Assembly (NCBI GenBank): GCA_013397845.1
Contig: VZTG01001065.1
Coordinates: 608,931-672,930, forward strand
Source: Melanocharis versteri
Lineage: Eukaryota; Chordata; Aves; Passeriformes; Melanocharitidae
DNA: 64,000 bases
Direction of reading: 5' to 3'
This document shows, piece by piece, positions 11,892 through 23,570 of this stretch. Both the position numbers and the translations under genes were made by a program. Position 1 is the stretch's first letter, and every line of letters starts with the position of its first letter. The notes under the pieces are model-generated. The model did no database searches. It saw nothing but the letters and a program-made list of their open reading frames with translations, and had not been told where the DNA came from.

Positions 11892-12591
11892 GTTAGTCAT
11901 TATTTTTAAGTAGGATTTTGTGAAAGCTAATTAGATTATCTCACAGGAAAGTAAGGGAGAAGCACCAGAGAGGATTTCTCTGTGACACAGTAAAGCAAAT
12001 TAAGGAACTTTTTGCCACTTGTCTTTTTCCAGCCAAAGAAATTAAAGCAGGAAAATCACCCCTGCCTGTTCAGATCCATTGGCACTGTCCTATGCTTTAC
12101 CAAGGGCTGGGAATGATCTCTGGGATTACTTCAACACCCTCCAAGAAGCATCATGTACCAGTTCCTCCCATTAATATACCATGCTACCATCTTTACAAAT
12201 AGTTGACAAACAGCCTCTTTCTCTTTTCTTTTTTCTCCTGCAGGCTCTAATCACATTCTAGAAAGTAGAAAGCTCTGACTGGAAATGCATCCAGTCCCTC
12301 CAACCAGCCTGGAAGAGCACTTGGTGTGGACGGTTGGGTCCTGAGATAGCAGAAGTGCTTGGGTTGGGCCCTGAGATATCAGCAGTGAGATGAAAACGCA
12401 CACACCTGATCCACAGCTCGCTGCTTCTGTCCTCACTGAAGGAGCAATTAATGTGCTCGTAACCCCTCTGGAAGCCCCATGCAAACGCATTTTGTGTTCA
12501 TCACAGGGACCAAAGTTCACGCTGTGGGCACCTTTTCTTCCCTGTGAGCAGAAAAAGAGATTGATTTGAGCTTTTAAGGTAAGACTGCTGG

Positions 12592-12904
12592 NNNNNNNNN
12601 NNNNNNNNNNNNNNNNNNNNNNNNNNNNNNNNNNNNNNNNNNNNNNNNNNNNNNNNNNNNNNNNNNNNNNNNNNNNNNNNNNNNNNNNNNNNNNNNNNNN
12701 NNNNNNNNNNNNNNNNNNNNNNNNNNNNNNNNNNNNNNNNNNNNNNNNNNNNNNNNNNNNNNNNNNNNNNNNNNNNNNNNNNNNNNNNNNNNNNNNNNNN
12801 NNNNNNNNNNNNNNNNNNNNNNNNNNNNNNNNNNNNNNNNNNNNNNNNNNNNNNNNNNNNNNNNNNNNNNNNNNNNNNNNNNNNNNNNNNNNNNNNNNNN
12901 NNNN
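12592..12904. other. Assembly gap (313 N)
   Basis: Run of N between the two copies of the duplicated block. The left contig ends at a sequence equivalent to 16319, and the right contig begins at a sequence equivalent to 9175. Confidence 0.99.
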
Positions 12905-13028
12905 GCAGGACAAGCGCCAGAAGAACATCCAGAAGAAGAAGAAGGAGAGGATAGAGAAGAAGAAAGCCAGGGCCCGGAAGAAGGGCCGAGTTCTGCCAGA
13001 GGACTTGAAAAAAGCTGGGTTAAAGTGA
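12905..13028 (+). pseudogene. SURF6: SURF6 3' stub (assembly duplicate)
   Basis: The final 124 coding bases of SURF6 exon 4 with stop, 3' UTR and poly(A) signal, identical to the real gene end at 9175-9298. It has no upstream exon, because the preceding bases are N. It should not be counted as a second gene or true pseudogene; it is best explained by overlapping contigs. Confidence 0.85.
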
Positions 13029-15971
13029 GAGCGAGGCAGCCGCTCCTGGCATTGGGGTTCCAGGCTGGGGTGTCTGTCTGTCGCTCGGGGCTGTGTGTCA
13101 CTGTCCCAGGCTGTGGGGCAGGCACTGCCACAGCTTCCCAGCCTCATCATATTGAAAAAGCAGTTGTATGTTTGTTAATAAAGTTTTCTATCACAAAGCA
13201 ATCGGGCTGATTTCTAATAGGAATTATTATTTTTCTAAAGGGGAAATACATACCAGTTGCTGTTCCTCTGATGGGCAGCACGGTGTGTTCTTTGCATCCC
13301 CTGGGAGTGGGGAAGAGGAAACAAAAAGGCAAAAGGACCAAACATGGGATTCATCTCAAAGACACTGCAAGTATTGTAAAACCTTTGTTAATTATGAACT
13401 CAGATGATGCCTTTGGAAAGGAGAATGTGCCTTGGATACATTTGTCCTCCCCACCACAAGGAAACTGGAAACAATTTTCAATTTTAGGCAATGCTGTTCA
13501 TTTATCTTTCAAGTTATGTTTTATCAGCATTAGGTCAATATAGACATAAACACACATATTTATTGTGGAGCTAACTGATCTTTTTGGATCATCCATAGGA
13601 CACATTGACTGATCTTGATGGCAGAAGGATTGGCTCCAAGTCTATTTTTGGCAATAATAAAAAATTTGGCAAAAAAAAAAAAATATTTTGGGCAACCACA
13701 GGTGCCTGCAAGGGTTTCTTCTCTGTGCAGTTCATCAGTGCAAAGATATCCCCATGGATAACTTCTCTTTCTTCACGTTCTGAACAGCCCTGCACTCACA
13801 GCTCGCCACTTCAGTCGTAGAAATCTGAAATACATGTTTGGAAATCCGAAATAGTTGCTCTGCAAAGAATATTTTCCATGGAACGGTCTACAAGTGAGGT
13901 ATTTATCAGCTGTCCAGAATGCTTTCCAAGCAGGGCTTGAAGATAAAGTAGTGCTTTGTTCTGGGAGGTCAAGCGAGTTCATTTGGGAGTAACAGAGCGA
14001 CTTTCAGCCATGTCCCTTTTAAAAAACTCTCTGAACAAATTCGAGGAACCTGAGTAACTATTAAAAATGCTTTAGCTGTGATTTCTGTTTGGTTGGAGAT
14101 TCTTTCATCAGCTGCAGCCACATCTATTTCATTTTTGTTTGTGTCCATGGTGACCTGTAAATCAGTTGAGGTAAATCTCGGTGAGATGGTTTTAGATGCA
14201 AAAGATGTTCTAATCTCAGCTGGCTGCAGTGCTCTGGCAGGTTTGTGCCACAGAAACTGAAGCAAAGGGGTGAATGCATCAGCTGTGCTCCTGATGATGT
14301 AATATTTCAAAATATGTGTATTTCTCTTCCTGAGGGATTAGATGTTTACTCTGTGAAGACACATGGAAGTACTCTGTGCCCATTACAACAGCTGAAACTG
14401 CACTAAAATAACCAGAACGCCCACATCTCCTTTTAGTCTGTGTTAATTTTACCATCCAGTTTGAGGATAACTATTAGTCCCCTTTCTTCTCTCTGTTCTT
14501 GGTCCTCTGTCCTTCCCCATCAGCCGAGTTCTGTGCTGTCAGCCTCTGTATGCCATGGAGATAAGAGCATGGGTCAGGTGCAGAAAATGGGAACCCCCAG
14601 GAGGCTGCACAGCGGGACTGTTTGTGCTCCTTTATGCTTTGGGTGGAAATGTTGAGAGGATATTTATGCAATTGGAAAGTGGCATCAAGCTGGGAGGGGC
14701 TGCAAGCCCCAGGGAAAACAGGATTCGGTCAGGGCCTGATGCTTTAGAAAAACAAATAGCCTGAAAATTGAGTTTGTTTTCATGAAGTACGAGGTTTTAT
14801 ATGCCTCAGACCTGGCTGGGAGAGGTTCCATAGAGAACATGTGGATCACATTTGGCCACAGGCTGAATGTCATCCCAGTGCTGTGTCCTTGCAAAGCAGG
14901 ATGATGTCCTGTGGGAATGTATGAACTGTGACAGCTTTTCAGTTTTGGGGGTAATCCAGCTTTACTTCATACTGCTGAGGGCTCAGCAGGAGAATTTGGG
15001 TGGCTTTGACACCGAATTTCACAAGAATGGGCTGATTGGAGAGAGTCCAGTCAGAACTGACAGAAATAATCCCAGATCTTGAAGTTAGGAAATTACAAAG
15101 AAAGATTGAAGGAAGTCACAGAAGAGAAGAGGGAAGGAAGCATCAGAGCCTTCCGGTATGGAGAGGGAGACTGCCCAAACCTGAACTGCAGTGAAATTCT
15201 GGTTGGAAATTTGGGAACCTGCTGATGAGAAGGGCTTTCCTACCTGCCCTGTGTGCAGCCATCTCTCAAAGAATGACTGAAAAAGAACTGTTTGAACTCC
15301 CCTCTGCTTTGCATGTGCTGGAAGCATCAAGCACAAGGTAAGAAATGTGGCACTGACAAATCCTGGCGCCAGCGTAGCAGCTCTCGTGACACAACTAGCA
15401 CAGGAATGAGATAAAACTGGGCAAAACACAGAGTAACTGCTAGAGGGGGAAGGCTGTTTGCACTTCCTTCTGTGTTTGTGGATCTGCAGCATTTTTAGGC
15501 AAGAATCCAGAACTGCTCAGCATGAATCCATGAAGGGTTTAAGTGGTGGAAGGCCTTAAGACATATATATTTATATAGATGCACACACATACATATGTAT
15601 GTGTATATATATATATATAGTTAGTCATTATTTTTAAGTAGGATTTTGTGAAAGCTAATTAGATTATCTCACAGGAAAGTAAGGGAGAAGCACCAGAGAG
15701 GATTTCTCTGTGACACAGTAAAGCAAATTAAGGAACTTTTTGCCACTTGTCTTTTTCCAGCCAAAGAAATTAAAGCAGGAAAATCACCCCTGCCTGTTCA
15801 GATCCATTGGCACTGTCCTATGCTTTACCAAGGGCTGGGAATGATCTCTGGGATTACTTCAACACCCTCCAAGAAGCATCATATACCAGTTCCTCCCATT
15901 AATATACCATGCTACCATCTTTACAAATAGTTGACAAACAGCCTCTTTCTCTTTTCTTTTTTCTCCTGCAG

Positions 15972-16306
15972 GCTCTAATCACATTCTAGAAAGTAGAAAG
16001 CTCTGACTGGAAATGCATCCAGTCCCTCCAACCAGCCTGGAAGAGCACTTGGTGTGGACGGTTGGGTCCTGAGATAGCAGAAGTGCTTGGGTTGGGCCCT
16101 GAGATATCAGCAGTGAGATGAAAACGCACACACCTGATCCACAGCTCGCTGCTTCTGTCCTCACTGAAGGAGCAATTAATGTGCTCGTAACCCCTCTGGA
16201 AGCCCCATGCAAACGCATTTTGTGTTCATCACAGGGACCAAAGTTCACGCTGTGGGCACCTTTTCTTCCCTGTGAGCAGAAAAAGAGATTGATTTGAGCT
16301 TTTAAG
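15972..16306 (+). other. Possible untranslated 5' exon of GBGT1
   Basis: A strong pyrimidine tract ends in CTCCTGCAG (acceptor AG at 15970-15971), and 335 bp later AAG is followed by GTAAGA (donor at 16307). There is no useful open frame. It lies about 600 bp upstream of the GBGT1 start exon, which itself has an acceptor (TTTGCAG at 16860-16866) and so needs an upstream leader exon. Another donor-like site (AAG/GTAAGA) is at 15337-15338. The duplicate copy carries the same signals. This is inference from splice signals only. Confidence 0.35.
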
Positions 16307-16917
16307 GTAAGACTGCTGGGCTCGGGAAAGTTGATTTTCATGGCTGTTGTAAAGGAAATGCTTCCTTTGGCTTAATCTTTACCCAGCGTGCATGAGGATT
16401 GTGATCGTGATTGCTTTGCTGGTCTCACACCTCAGTTTACCTTTCCTACAGGCATCTCTGCAGGGAGTGTCTCTGGTGGTTACTGGACTGTGAAAGGTGG
16501 AGTTTATCAGCTCAGGTGATAGCTGTGTTAGCTCTCTGATAGGATTGGGGCGGGTGATTTGATTCATTTGCAAAGGGTGTATGCTTGAGATGAAAAAAAG
16601 GAATCTACAGAATGTGGAATCAAATCAGAAAGGCTCCCCATGCTCTGCACCCAGGGTTGAAGCTCCCTGAAATGGAGACCTTGCTCAGGCATTTTACAGG
16701 TGCTTCCTCAGTGCCTGGCTCTTACAGTCCAACGCCTTCCGTGTTTATCACTTCAAAAGTTTCAAGAGAAACTATTGAGAAGCTGCATCCTCCTCTGAGG
16801 AAATAATCGATTTCTCTCAGAGTGAGGTACTTCCAGCCCTCTTCCCTTTATTTTTGTTCTTTGCAGAGTGAAAGCTGACGGAATTCAGAAGTCGCCTTTC
16901 CTTCTACTCCAGAAGAT

Positions 16918-19900
16918 ATGATTTCCAGGAAAGTGCTGGTGGCATCTCTTGTCTGTCTGGGTGTTGTTGCTGCAGTTATCTGGTAAGAATTTGCTGGCCA
17001 GCTTGGTCATATCTAAAACATCCTGTGTACATCATGTGGTAAAACTCACAGACAAATAAAGGCTGTGCATTTTATGGGAAGCCCCTGTTGGAGCTGTAAG
17101 AAAGAGCAGCAATTTGTGTAATAGATAAAGGAGCCCTGGTAGAGGGAGGAGGCCCTAAGAGAGAGGAAAAAGGAGCAATTGTGTCCAAATCAGGCTGCTA
17201 ACACCATAATGACTCATAAACAAATGTTTAAGTATAGAATATTCCAGTTACATTTCGGCTCAGGCCTTAACAGAGGTGATGATCTGTCTCTTCAAACAGT
17301 CCAAACTCACTCCAGTGTCACCAGGGACAGCTTGATAGCTATCAGACACTGCAGCTTTCAAACACTGAGAATTTTGTAACTGAATATTCTGACGACTGAG
17401 TGTGGTTTATAGATTCCCTGGAGCAAATTCATACATTGTTGGAAGAGAATATGAGATAAGGCATTTCTGTTAAGTATTAAAATATTAATTATTAAATTAT
17501 TATGAATTATCCCATATTTATGATGTTGCAATTTGCTGTACTTTCACCTTGTGGGTAGCTGCATTTTTGCCTCAGCAGCAGGATATTATGCTAAAATGTG
17601 AACACACCAGATCCTACACTAATTAATAAAGTAGACATGGAGTTAGCCGGAGTTACCTCTCAAAACCTTTGCCAGGTCTTTAGGTGATCTTGGAAAATCC
17701 TGGGAAGATTTCCTTCAACATTACCTATCTTAAAACGTTTCTTTGCTCTCACAGGGTTAGGCCATGGAGTGGAAAAGTGCACTACCTGCCCTACTACCTT
17801 CCTTGCCCTGAAATCTTGTAAGTGTTTTGTTTTGTGTCTAATGAGTAACACGGATCATTGTTACAGCCCTGTTCTTCACTGACAACACAAACAATGATTA
17901 ACAAGTCGCTTGTTCTTTATTTATGAAGCTGTGATTAGCCACTCCCTTAAAGCAAAAAGCTAACAATGCTGTTTGGGCCTGCCTGCCCTGCAGGGCAGCT
18001 CTGGCTCTGCACAGGTTGGGGAGGCTTTGTTTGGTGTGGGTCACAGAGCCCAGGACTAAAATGTTCATGCCAGGCTCATTATCAGGGTGTAATCACACAC
18101 CTGAACACGCACAACTGTGCTTTAAGTATCCACTCACTAGATAGAGACACCTAAACCAGAGAGGTGACGTGAACAGGCACAGGAGGAGCTCTGGCACAGT
18201 CAGGAATAACCCCCCAGTTATCATCCTCTGTGCTCTCTGCTCTCCCCCTACTCTAGGGATGTATTTGTGCCGCGGCAGCCCTTGAGCTCCGGGCCTGAAC
18301 AAACGAAGGGGAGCTGCAAACGGATGTACCTGACCTCGCCTGGGTGCCAAGAGCTCTCCCAGAGCTGCACAGGAGGGAGTTTACAATGTGCATGGGTCAG
18401 GGACATGGCCCCAGTGACCTGCTCACTGCCACCTTGCACCAGAGCTGGGACATGACGAGCCATGGCTTTTCCCATCCCTTACCATGACCTACGGTTCTTG
18501 TAAAAACAGAGCAAAACCATGCAAATAGAAAAAAACGATGTTTCAGGGAGGTAGTTCTGATTCTAATTCAGCCTATTCCAAACCATTGTGTCTGGTCAGG
18601 GGCTTATTTCTCTGAATGCTGTTGGAAATGTGGTGCATTTCAGGTAGTTCAGCCCTCCAGGTGACCAGGAACAGTTCTGCAGGGCGTGGAGCACATACAC
18701 GACCACTGCTGACAGTCCCATGAGAATTTTGACCCCTAAACCCTGATTCCCCCACGGGCTGGGATTGCTGCCAGCATCTCTCTGTCCCTGTGGTGTGCTC
18801 TGTCCCAGAGCTGTCCCTTGCCTGGCAGCCCTGGAGGTGTGTGCAGGTGATGCCCAACCCTGGGCCAGGCAGGGCAGTGTCCACGGCAGCTGGAGCTGGG
18901 TTTGGACAGCTGGCAGTGCAGCAGCAGGTCCTGAAGCCAAACTTGGTTGACATTTTAGGAAAAGCATGATAATCTCTTTCTTCTTCCACCCTATCATGCA
19001 GCTCCATGAAACTCCAATATACAGAAGAGAAGCTAATCCAGCTTTTCCCCCAGTAAGTACTGGCTTTTTATCTCCTGACCTTTAAACTGCTGTTCCTCTC
19101 TTACAGGCATATTCATGTATTATTCAACGAATATTTCTTCCTTTTTACAGATTATTTTATCAGCAGCCAAGAGTGCTGGCGCCAAAGTAAGTTTCTTTGT
19201 TTGAACTTTTGTTTCTGCCGGGTTTGGTTTGGGCACTTTGCACTGCACTCACAGTTCCAGAGTCCTGGGGCACACTGAGCAGGACCTTGTCCCATGAGAA
19301 GCCAACCACAGGGGTGTGTCAGCATCTGCCTGTGCTGCTCTGAGGTTGGGTTTGGTTACTGTACACTTATTAACACACTTACTGTTAATTCCCAATTATT
19401 ACATCAGCACTCACACGCTCTGACATGGCCAGGAACTCTTTTTGAGATGGGAGCTCTGTAATATCTGTAAGACAGTGGGAAACGCCTTCTGGAGCTGTGC
19501 TGCAGCTGGAACCAGCTGTGGGAGAGCTTTGAACCCATTTCAGGGCAAAATGAACCAGGTGTTCTGTGTGACCTTCAGCAGTGGGTTCAGCAAACACAGG
19601 CAAATCTCTGAGACACGGCCAAAGCAGGGAGTTTAAAGGAAAATTTGGGACAGCAGCACTAAGAAGTGGCGTGGACAAACTCTGTGGAGCTCAGGTTGTT
19701 TAGGCCTCCTTTGGCCCTGCTCCTGTGAGCTGACTTCCATCTGGAGCAGTTCACCTTCAACAACCACAATCTTTTGCATGTTAACAAACACACCCTGTTG
19801 GTACACACATATATATATATATATTATTTCCCCCGATATTTTAACAGGATGTGCTCAGCCTGAATATTTCTTCCATATTGAAATAAATTTCTGTGCTGAA

Positions 19901-22708
19901 TCAGCTGGTATATACTGGGCTAAGTGAGGGGAGAATCTTGCAGCTTTTAGTGCTCTGTGTCTTCTGGAGGGAGCTCACTGGTGCTGAGAGGACGACCATG
20001 ACCGTGACTCATTGGGAAACCCAGGGCAGCCCTTTAAAATGAAATTTAAAAAGCTCAGGGAAGTGAACATGCATGTTTCCTTCCCTCTCCCCCCTCATCC
20101 AAAAAAAGGATAATCAGCCCAGAAACAGATCGAGTTAGTACATTTTCTCCAACCCAAATTCTTCTTCCTGTGTAATTTAATCTTTCAATCACATGCATTG
20201 CTGTAGGAAGGAGTCGAACTGTTATTCTTGTATCCTCTCGGACTGAAAGTATTAGCTCTGTGTTGGAGGATCTGATTTGATCTGCTGCCTGAAGCACCAG
20301 GCTGCTCCCCACAGCTCCCCCAGTTTGGTTCTGCTGCTGTTTTGCCTTGGGACTGTGTCAGGTGGGAGCCTGGCAGCCCCCAGGTGTGGGCACGTGCTGT
20401 GTGTGACAAATTTCATTAGCAGAGGGCTCCAGCTCCTGGTCTGCAGCGAATGTGAGCAGGCTGGGGCGAATTCTACCATAAATGACATCTCCTTTTAAAA
20501 TCAAAAAGGTAAGAATGAAACACTGAGAACAAAGCAGCAAATTGAAACAGCATTGCAGAGCTGTAATAGGGCATAATCAGACTCTGCTGCATTTATATTC
20601 AGTATTTCCACTTCCCTCACAGGAGATTAAGGATTTTTTCTAACTTTGTTGCACATTTGAGTGCTGGCTCACACACAGCATTTTAAATTATATCTGAATG
20701 TGTTGGAGCTATATATAAATTCTGGAAAAATAAGCTGTCATTCTGCAAGCTGTGTTTTAATAACACAGCAATGGGGTATATTTTTATAGTAATTTTCATA
20801 TTATTATTACTTGTGTTTTAATCCGCATGTAGGAATCTGCATCAGGCTGAGAGCAAATAGGCACAGCTTTCCATTCTGAGAGTTCAGTGGTCTTTAAACT
20901 CTCCTCAGCAGAAAAGTCCTTAAATGAGATTTTAGCAGATCCTCAGGTTTTTGCTGATGTGTTAAAGTGCTTAATTTCAGCCCAGGAATTGAAATGTCCG
21001 TGCTCTGTAACCTCAAATAAGAGTGCAGGGAGAAAATATCTGAGGCTAATACTCTCCGTGGTGAATTAATGCTGATTCACACGCTCTTCTAGCTGCCTTC
21101 TTAGTGCTTCTTTCCCGTTTACCGGCCTCAAAACCAAGAGGAACAGTTCCATTTCATTACCATTTCTTTATTTTCCCCCTTCAGGCGCCCGGATGTGCTG
21201 ACAGTCACACCGTGGCTGGCCCCTATCATCTGGGAAGGGACCTTCGATCCTGAGATCCTGGACAGTGCCTACAGGCCCCTGAACCTCACCATAGGGGTGA
21301 CAGCCTTTGCTGTTGGAAAGTAAGGGAAGCACTCAGTGGACACAGTTCTTTCCTCTGTGGGAACATGATTTTGGCTTTTCTTTTCCTGAAATTTGTCCCA
21401 GTTTATAGGGGTTTTTTGAGTCCGTGTAGTGTGTCCGTAATTGTACAAGCCCACGGGATGACAGCACTTGAGGTACCTGAGGTGTAGGCAGTATTTTTTA
21501 AGAATTAGCAGGTGGCTTGGGAATTAGAGCTGGTCAAAATGGGGATAATCCACTTATTCCTCGTCCTCTACTACACCTACTGCTTGTGTAGTGTGTGGAT
21601 TCTTGCAGTGATAATCAGGGAACTCTCTTCACTCCTTGTCTTGCATTCACTAACGTGCCCTTCGTACTCCACCACGCATCCCCTTGGAATCCCAGAATGG
21701 TTTGGGTTGGAAGGGACCTTAAAATTCATCTTCTTCCACGCCCTGCCATGGGCAGGGACACCTTCCACCAGACCAGACTGCACCAACCTGGCCTTGAACA
21801 CTTCCAGGGATGGGGCAGCCACAGCTTCTCTGGGCAGCCTGCACCAGGGACTCCCCACCCTCGCAGGGAAGAATTCCTTCCTAATATCTGATCTAACCCT
21901 GCCCTCCTTCAGCTGAAGGCCATTCCTCTTTGCTCTGTCTCTCCATGGCCTCGTAAAAAGTCCCTCTCCATGGAAAGCCCCTCCTCATCCCCGCTGTGCT
22001 CCCCACGGGCCGTGTCTGTGCAGGTACACGAGGTTCGTGCGTCGCTTCCTGGAGTCGGCAGAGCAGCACTTCATGAGGGGCTACCAGGTGAACTATTACA
22101 TCTTCACAGACAGCCCCGAGGCCATCCCCCAAGTGCAGCTGCAGCCGGGGCGCAGGCTTGCCACCGTCCCCATCCAGAAATACTCCAGCTGGCAGGAGAT
22201 CTCCATGCGCAGGATGGAGGCCATCAACCAGCACGTGGCCGCGGTGAGCCACCGGGAGGTGCAGTACCTCTTCTGCCTGGACATCGACATGGTGTTCCAC
22301 AACCCCTGGGGCCCCGAGACCCTGGGGGACATGGTGGCAGCCATCCACCCTGGCTACTTCAAAGTCCCCCGAGAGCAGTTCCCTTACGAGAGGAGGAGCT
22401 CCTCGGCAGCCTTCATCCCTGAGGGAGAAGGGGATTTCTACTACGGAGGAGCCGTGTTTGGAGGCTTGGTCAAGAAGGTCTATGAGTTCACCAAGGCCTG
22501 CCACATGACCATCCTGGCAGACAAAGCCAACAGGATCATGGCAGCCTGGCAGGAGGAGAGTCACCTCAACAGGCACTTCCTGTCCCACAAACCCTCCAAG
22601 CTGCTTTCTCCGGAGTATATATGGGATGACAGGAAGCCCAAGCCCCCCGAAATCCGCCTCATACGTTTTTCCACAGTGGCAAAGAACTACAAAGAGGTCC
22701 GAGACTGA
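16918..22708 (+). CDS. GBGT1: Forssman glycolipid synthase (GT6 family)
   Basis: Globoside alpha-1,3-N-acetylgalactosaminyltransferase 1, a type II Golgi membrane enzyme that adds GalNAc to globoside to make Forssman glycolipid. Six coding exons: 16918-16982, 17755-17817, 19002-19052, 19151-19186, 21185-21319 and 22024-22708. All internal junctions are phase 2; total 1035 nt (344 aa). Residues 1-4 are cytoplasmic and about 5-22 form the membrane anchor. A short stem carries YLPYYLPCPEIF, diagnostic of GBGT1 rather than ABO. TPWLAPIIWEGTF and the sequon N105-L-T precede the catalytic domain. The metal-binding DXD is D203-I-D205, and the acceptor/donor tripeptide is G258-G-A260, the form known for Forssman synthases. 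Gly227 and Gln293 align with human positions 230 and 296, where human has inactivating Ser and Arg. The start exon has an upstream acceptor, so at least one leader exon exists. A CR1 abuts the last exon. Confidence 0.95.
19809..19824. repeat. (AT)n microsatellite in GBGT1 intron 4
   Basis: Short AT run within the 2-kb intron between 19187 and 21184. The rest of that intron is unremarkable and holds no recognised element. Confidence 0.8.
21689..21990 (-). mobile_element. CR1 LINE 3' end beside last GBGT1 exon
   Basis: Antisense CR1 on the + strand. In order it shows GGTTTGGGTTGGAAGGGACC, CTGCCATGGGCAGGGACACC, CTGGCCTTGAACACTTCCAG, GGATGGGGCAGCCACAG and CTTCCTAATATCTGATCTAA, then an AAAAAGTCCCTCTCCATGG block. 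It is about 300 bp, 5'-truncated, and ends about 35 bp before the acceptor of the final GBGT1 exon (22024). Confidence 0.93.
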
Positions 22709-23570
22709 CCATCTGATCCTTGCAGAGAGATCCTCCACGCAATCAAATCCACCAAAATTAGCTCCTGCAGAACGTGCCCCACCAGCAATTTTTGTTCCTA
22801 GTGGGAACAAAGTGAAAAGGGAACGTGTGGATAGTTCCTCTGGAGAACAGAGTCTAAATGCGTTTCAGGAGCAGCAGTCAAAATTCAGGTGAGACTGAAA
22901 AGGTTTCTGGATTCCTACTCTTTGTAAATACATCCTGCTTGAGGCTGCAGCACACAAAAAAGCATCCAAAAGGCCAGTTATCCAATGCATGGCTGCAGTT
23001 GCCTTTGCCTGAGTGTTTTCCTGAGGCCTGGCAGAAACTTAACAAGATCAAAATGGTATTTGACATTCCTGTGTAGAAGACCTTGGGTTTTGGTAAAGAC
23101 CTTTTCACTTTAAAAAAAAGAACGTTGCAGGGCAGTAAATTTTCCTACATTGTGATTTAAACTAACACCTTTTGTCAGAATCAGGAGGAAATTTGCACTA
23201 GGAGCACGTTATCCCTGACTGATGTGCAGCAGGATTTCTTGGACCTTCTCAGCAGAGAGCTGGTGCCAGGCATTGCCAGTAAGAGCCCTGGTCTGACAGG
23301 ACAAACAGTGTGAACTCATCTAGCAGTTATCTCCCGAATTCCAATCTGTGCTTTGGAGACCCAAGTTTAGACAGAACTGGCACAGCTCAGAGCAGACTGA
23401 ACTTCTTCGGGTTTATTTCAATCACAGATGTGCTCTGAACCTTTTCCCTGGGTCACATGTCTCTGTGGATCGTGTAATCTTTTCCAACACAGAAAATCTG
23501 GTTTTGAGATGTTCATGTTCCTCTCCATTGCTTCAGCCCTTTCCAATTTTTCTGAGCTCTGTGCAATAAA
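22709..23570 (+). other. GBGT1: GBGT1 3' UTR (to AATAAA at 23565)
   Basis: Sequence from the GBGT1 stop to the first canonical AATAAA (23565-23570, within GTGCAATAAATTGG). No competing hexamer is obvious earlier. The use of this signal is inferred. Confidence 0.55.

Larger units (their letters stand above)
9175..12591 (+). repeat. Direct duplication, copy 1 (3.4 kb, ends at gap)
   Basis: This block matches 12905-16319 almost base for base. It starts inside SURF6 exon 4 and runs to the first N. I could spot three substitutions (9973 G/T, 11462 C/T, 12155 G/A in copy 1/copy 2) and a 2-bp difference in a TA repeat. Beyond SURF6 it holds no gene, only a TA microsatellite and possible splice signals near its right end. 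Confidence 0.95.
12905..16319 (+). repeat. Direct duplication, copy 2 (3.4 kb, starts at gap)
   Basis: Second copy of 9175-12591, offset +3730, falling to +3728 after the TA repeat. It runs without interruption into unique sequence leading to GBGT1, so it is the copy contiguous with the right-hand contig. Its first base abuts the gap, as expected for an unmerged contig overlap. Confidence 0.95.

Noticed and set aside
12905..13028. Second SURF6 gene or processed pseudogene
   Set aside because: The copy includes 3' flanking genomic DNA, is identical over the coding part and starts at the gap edge; contig overlap explains it better.
16918..22708. Assignment of the GT6 gene to ABO
   Set aside because: The stem motif YLPYYLPCPEIF, the GGA tripeptide and the final-exon wording match GBGT1, not ABO.
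21893..22810. 305-codon minus-strand open frame opposite the last GBGT1 exon
   Set aside because: A shadow of the strongly GC-biased third codon positions of GBGT1.
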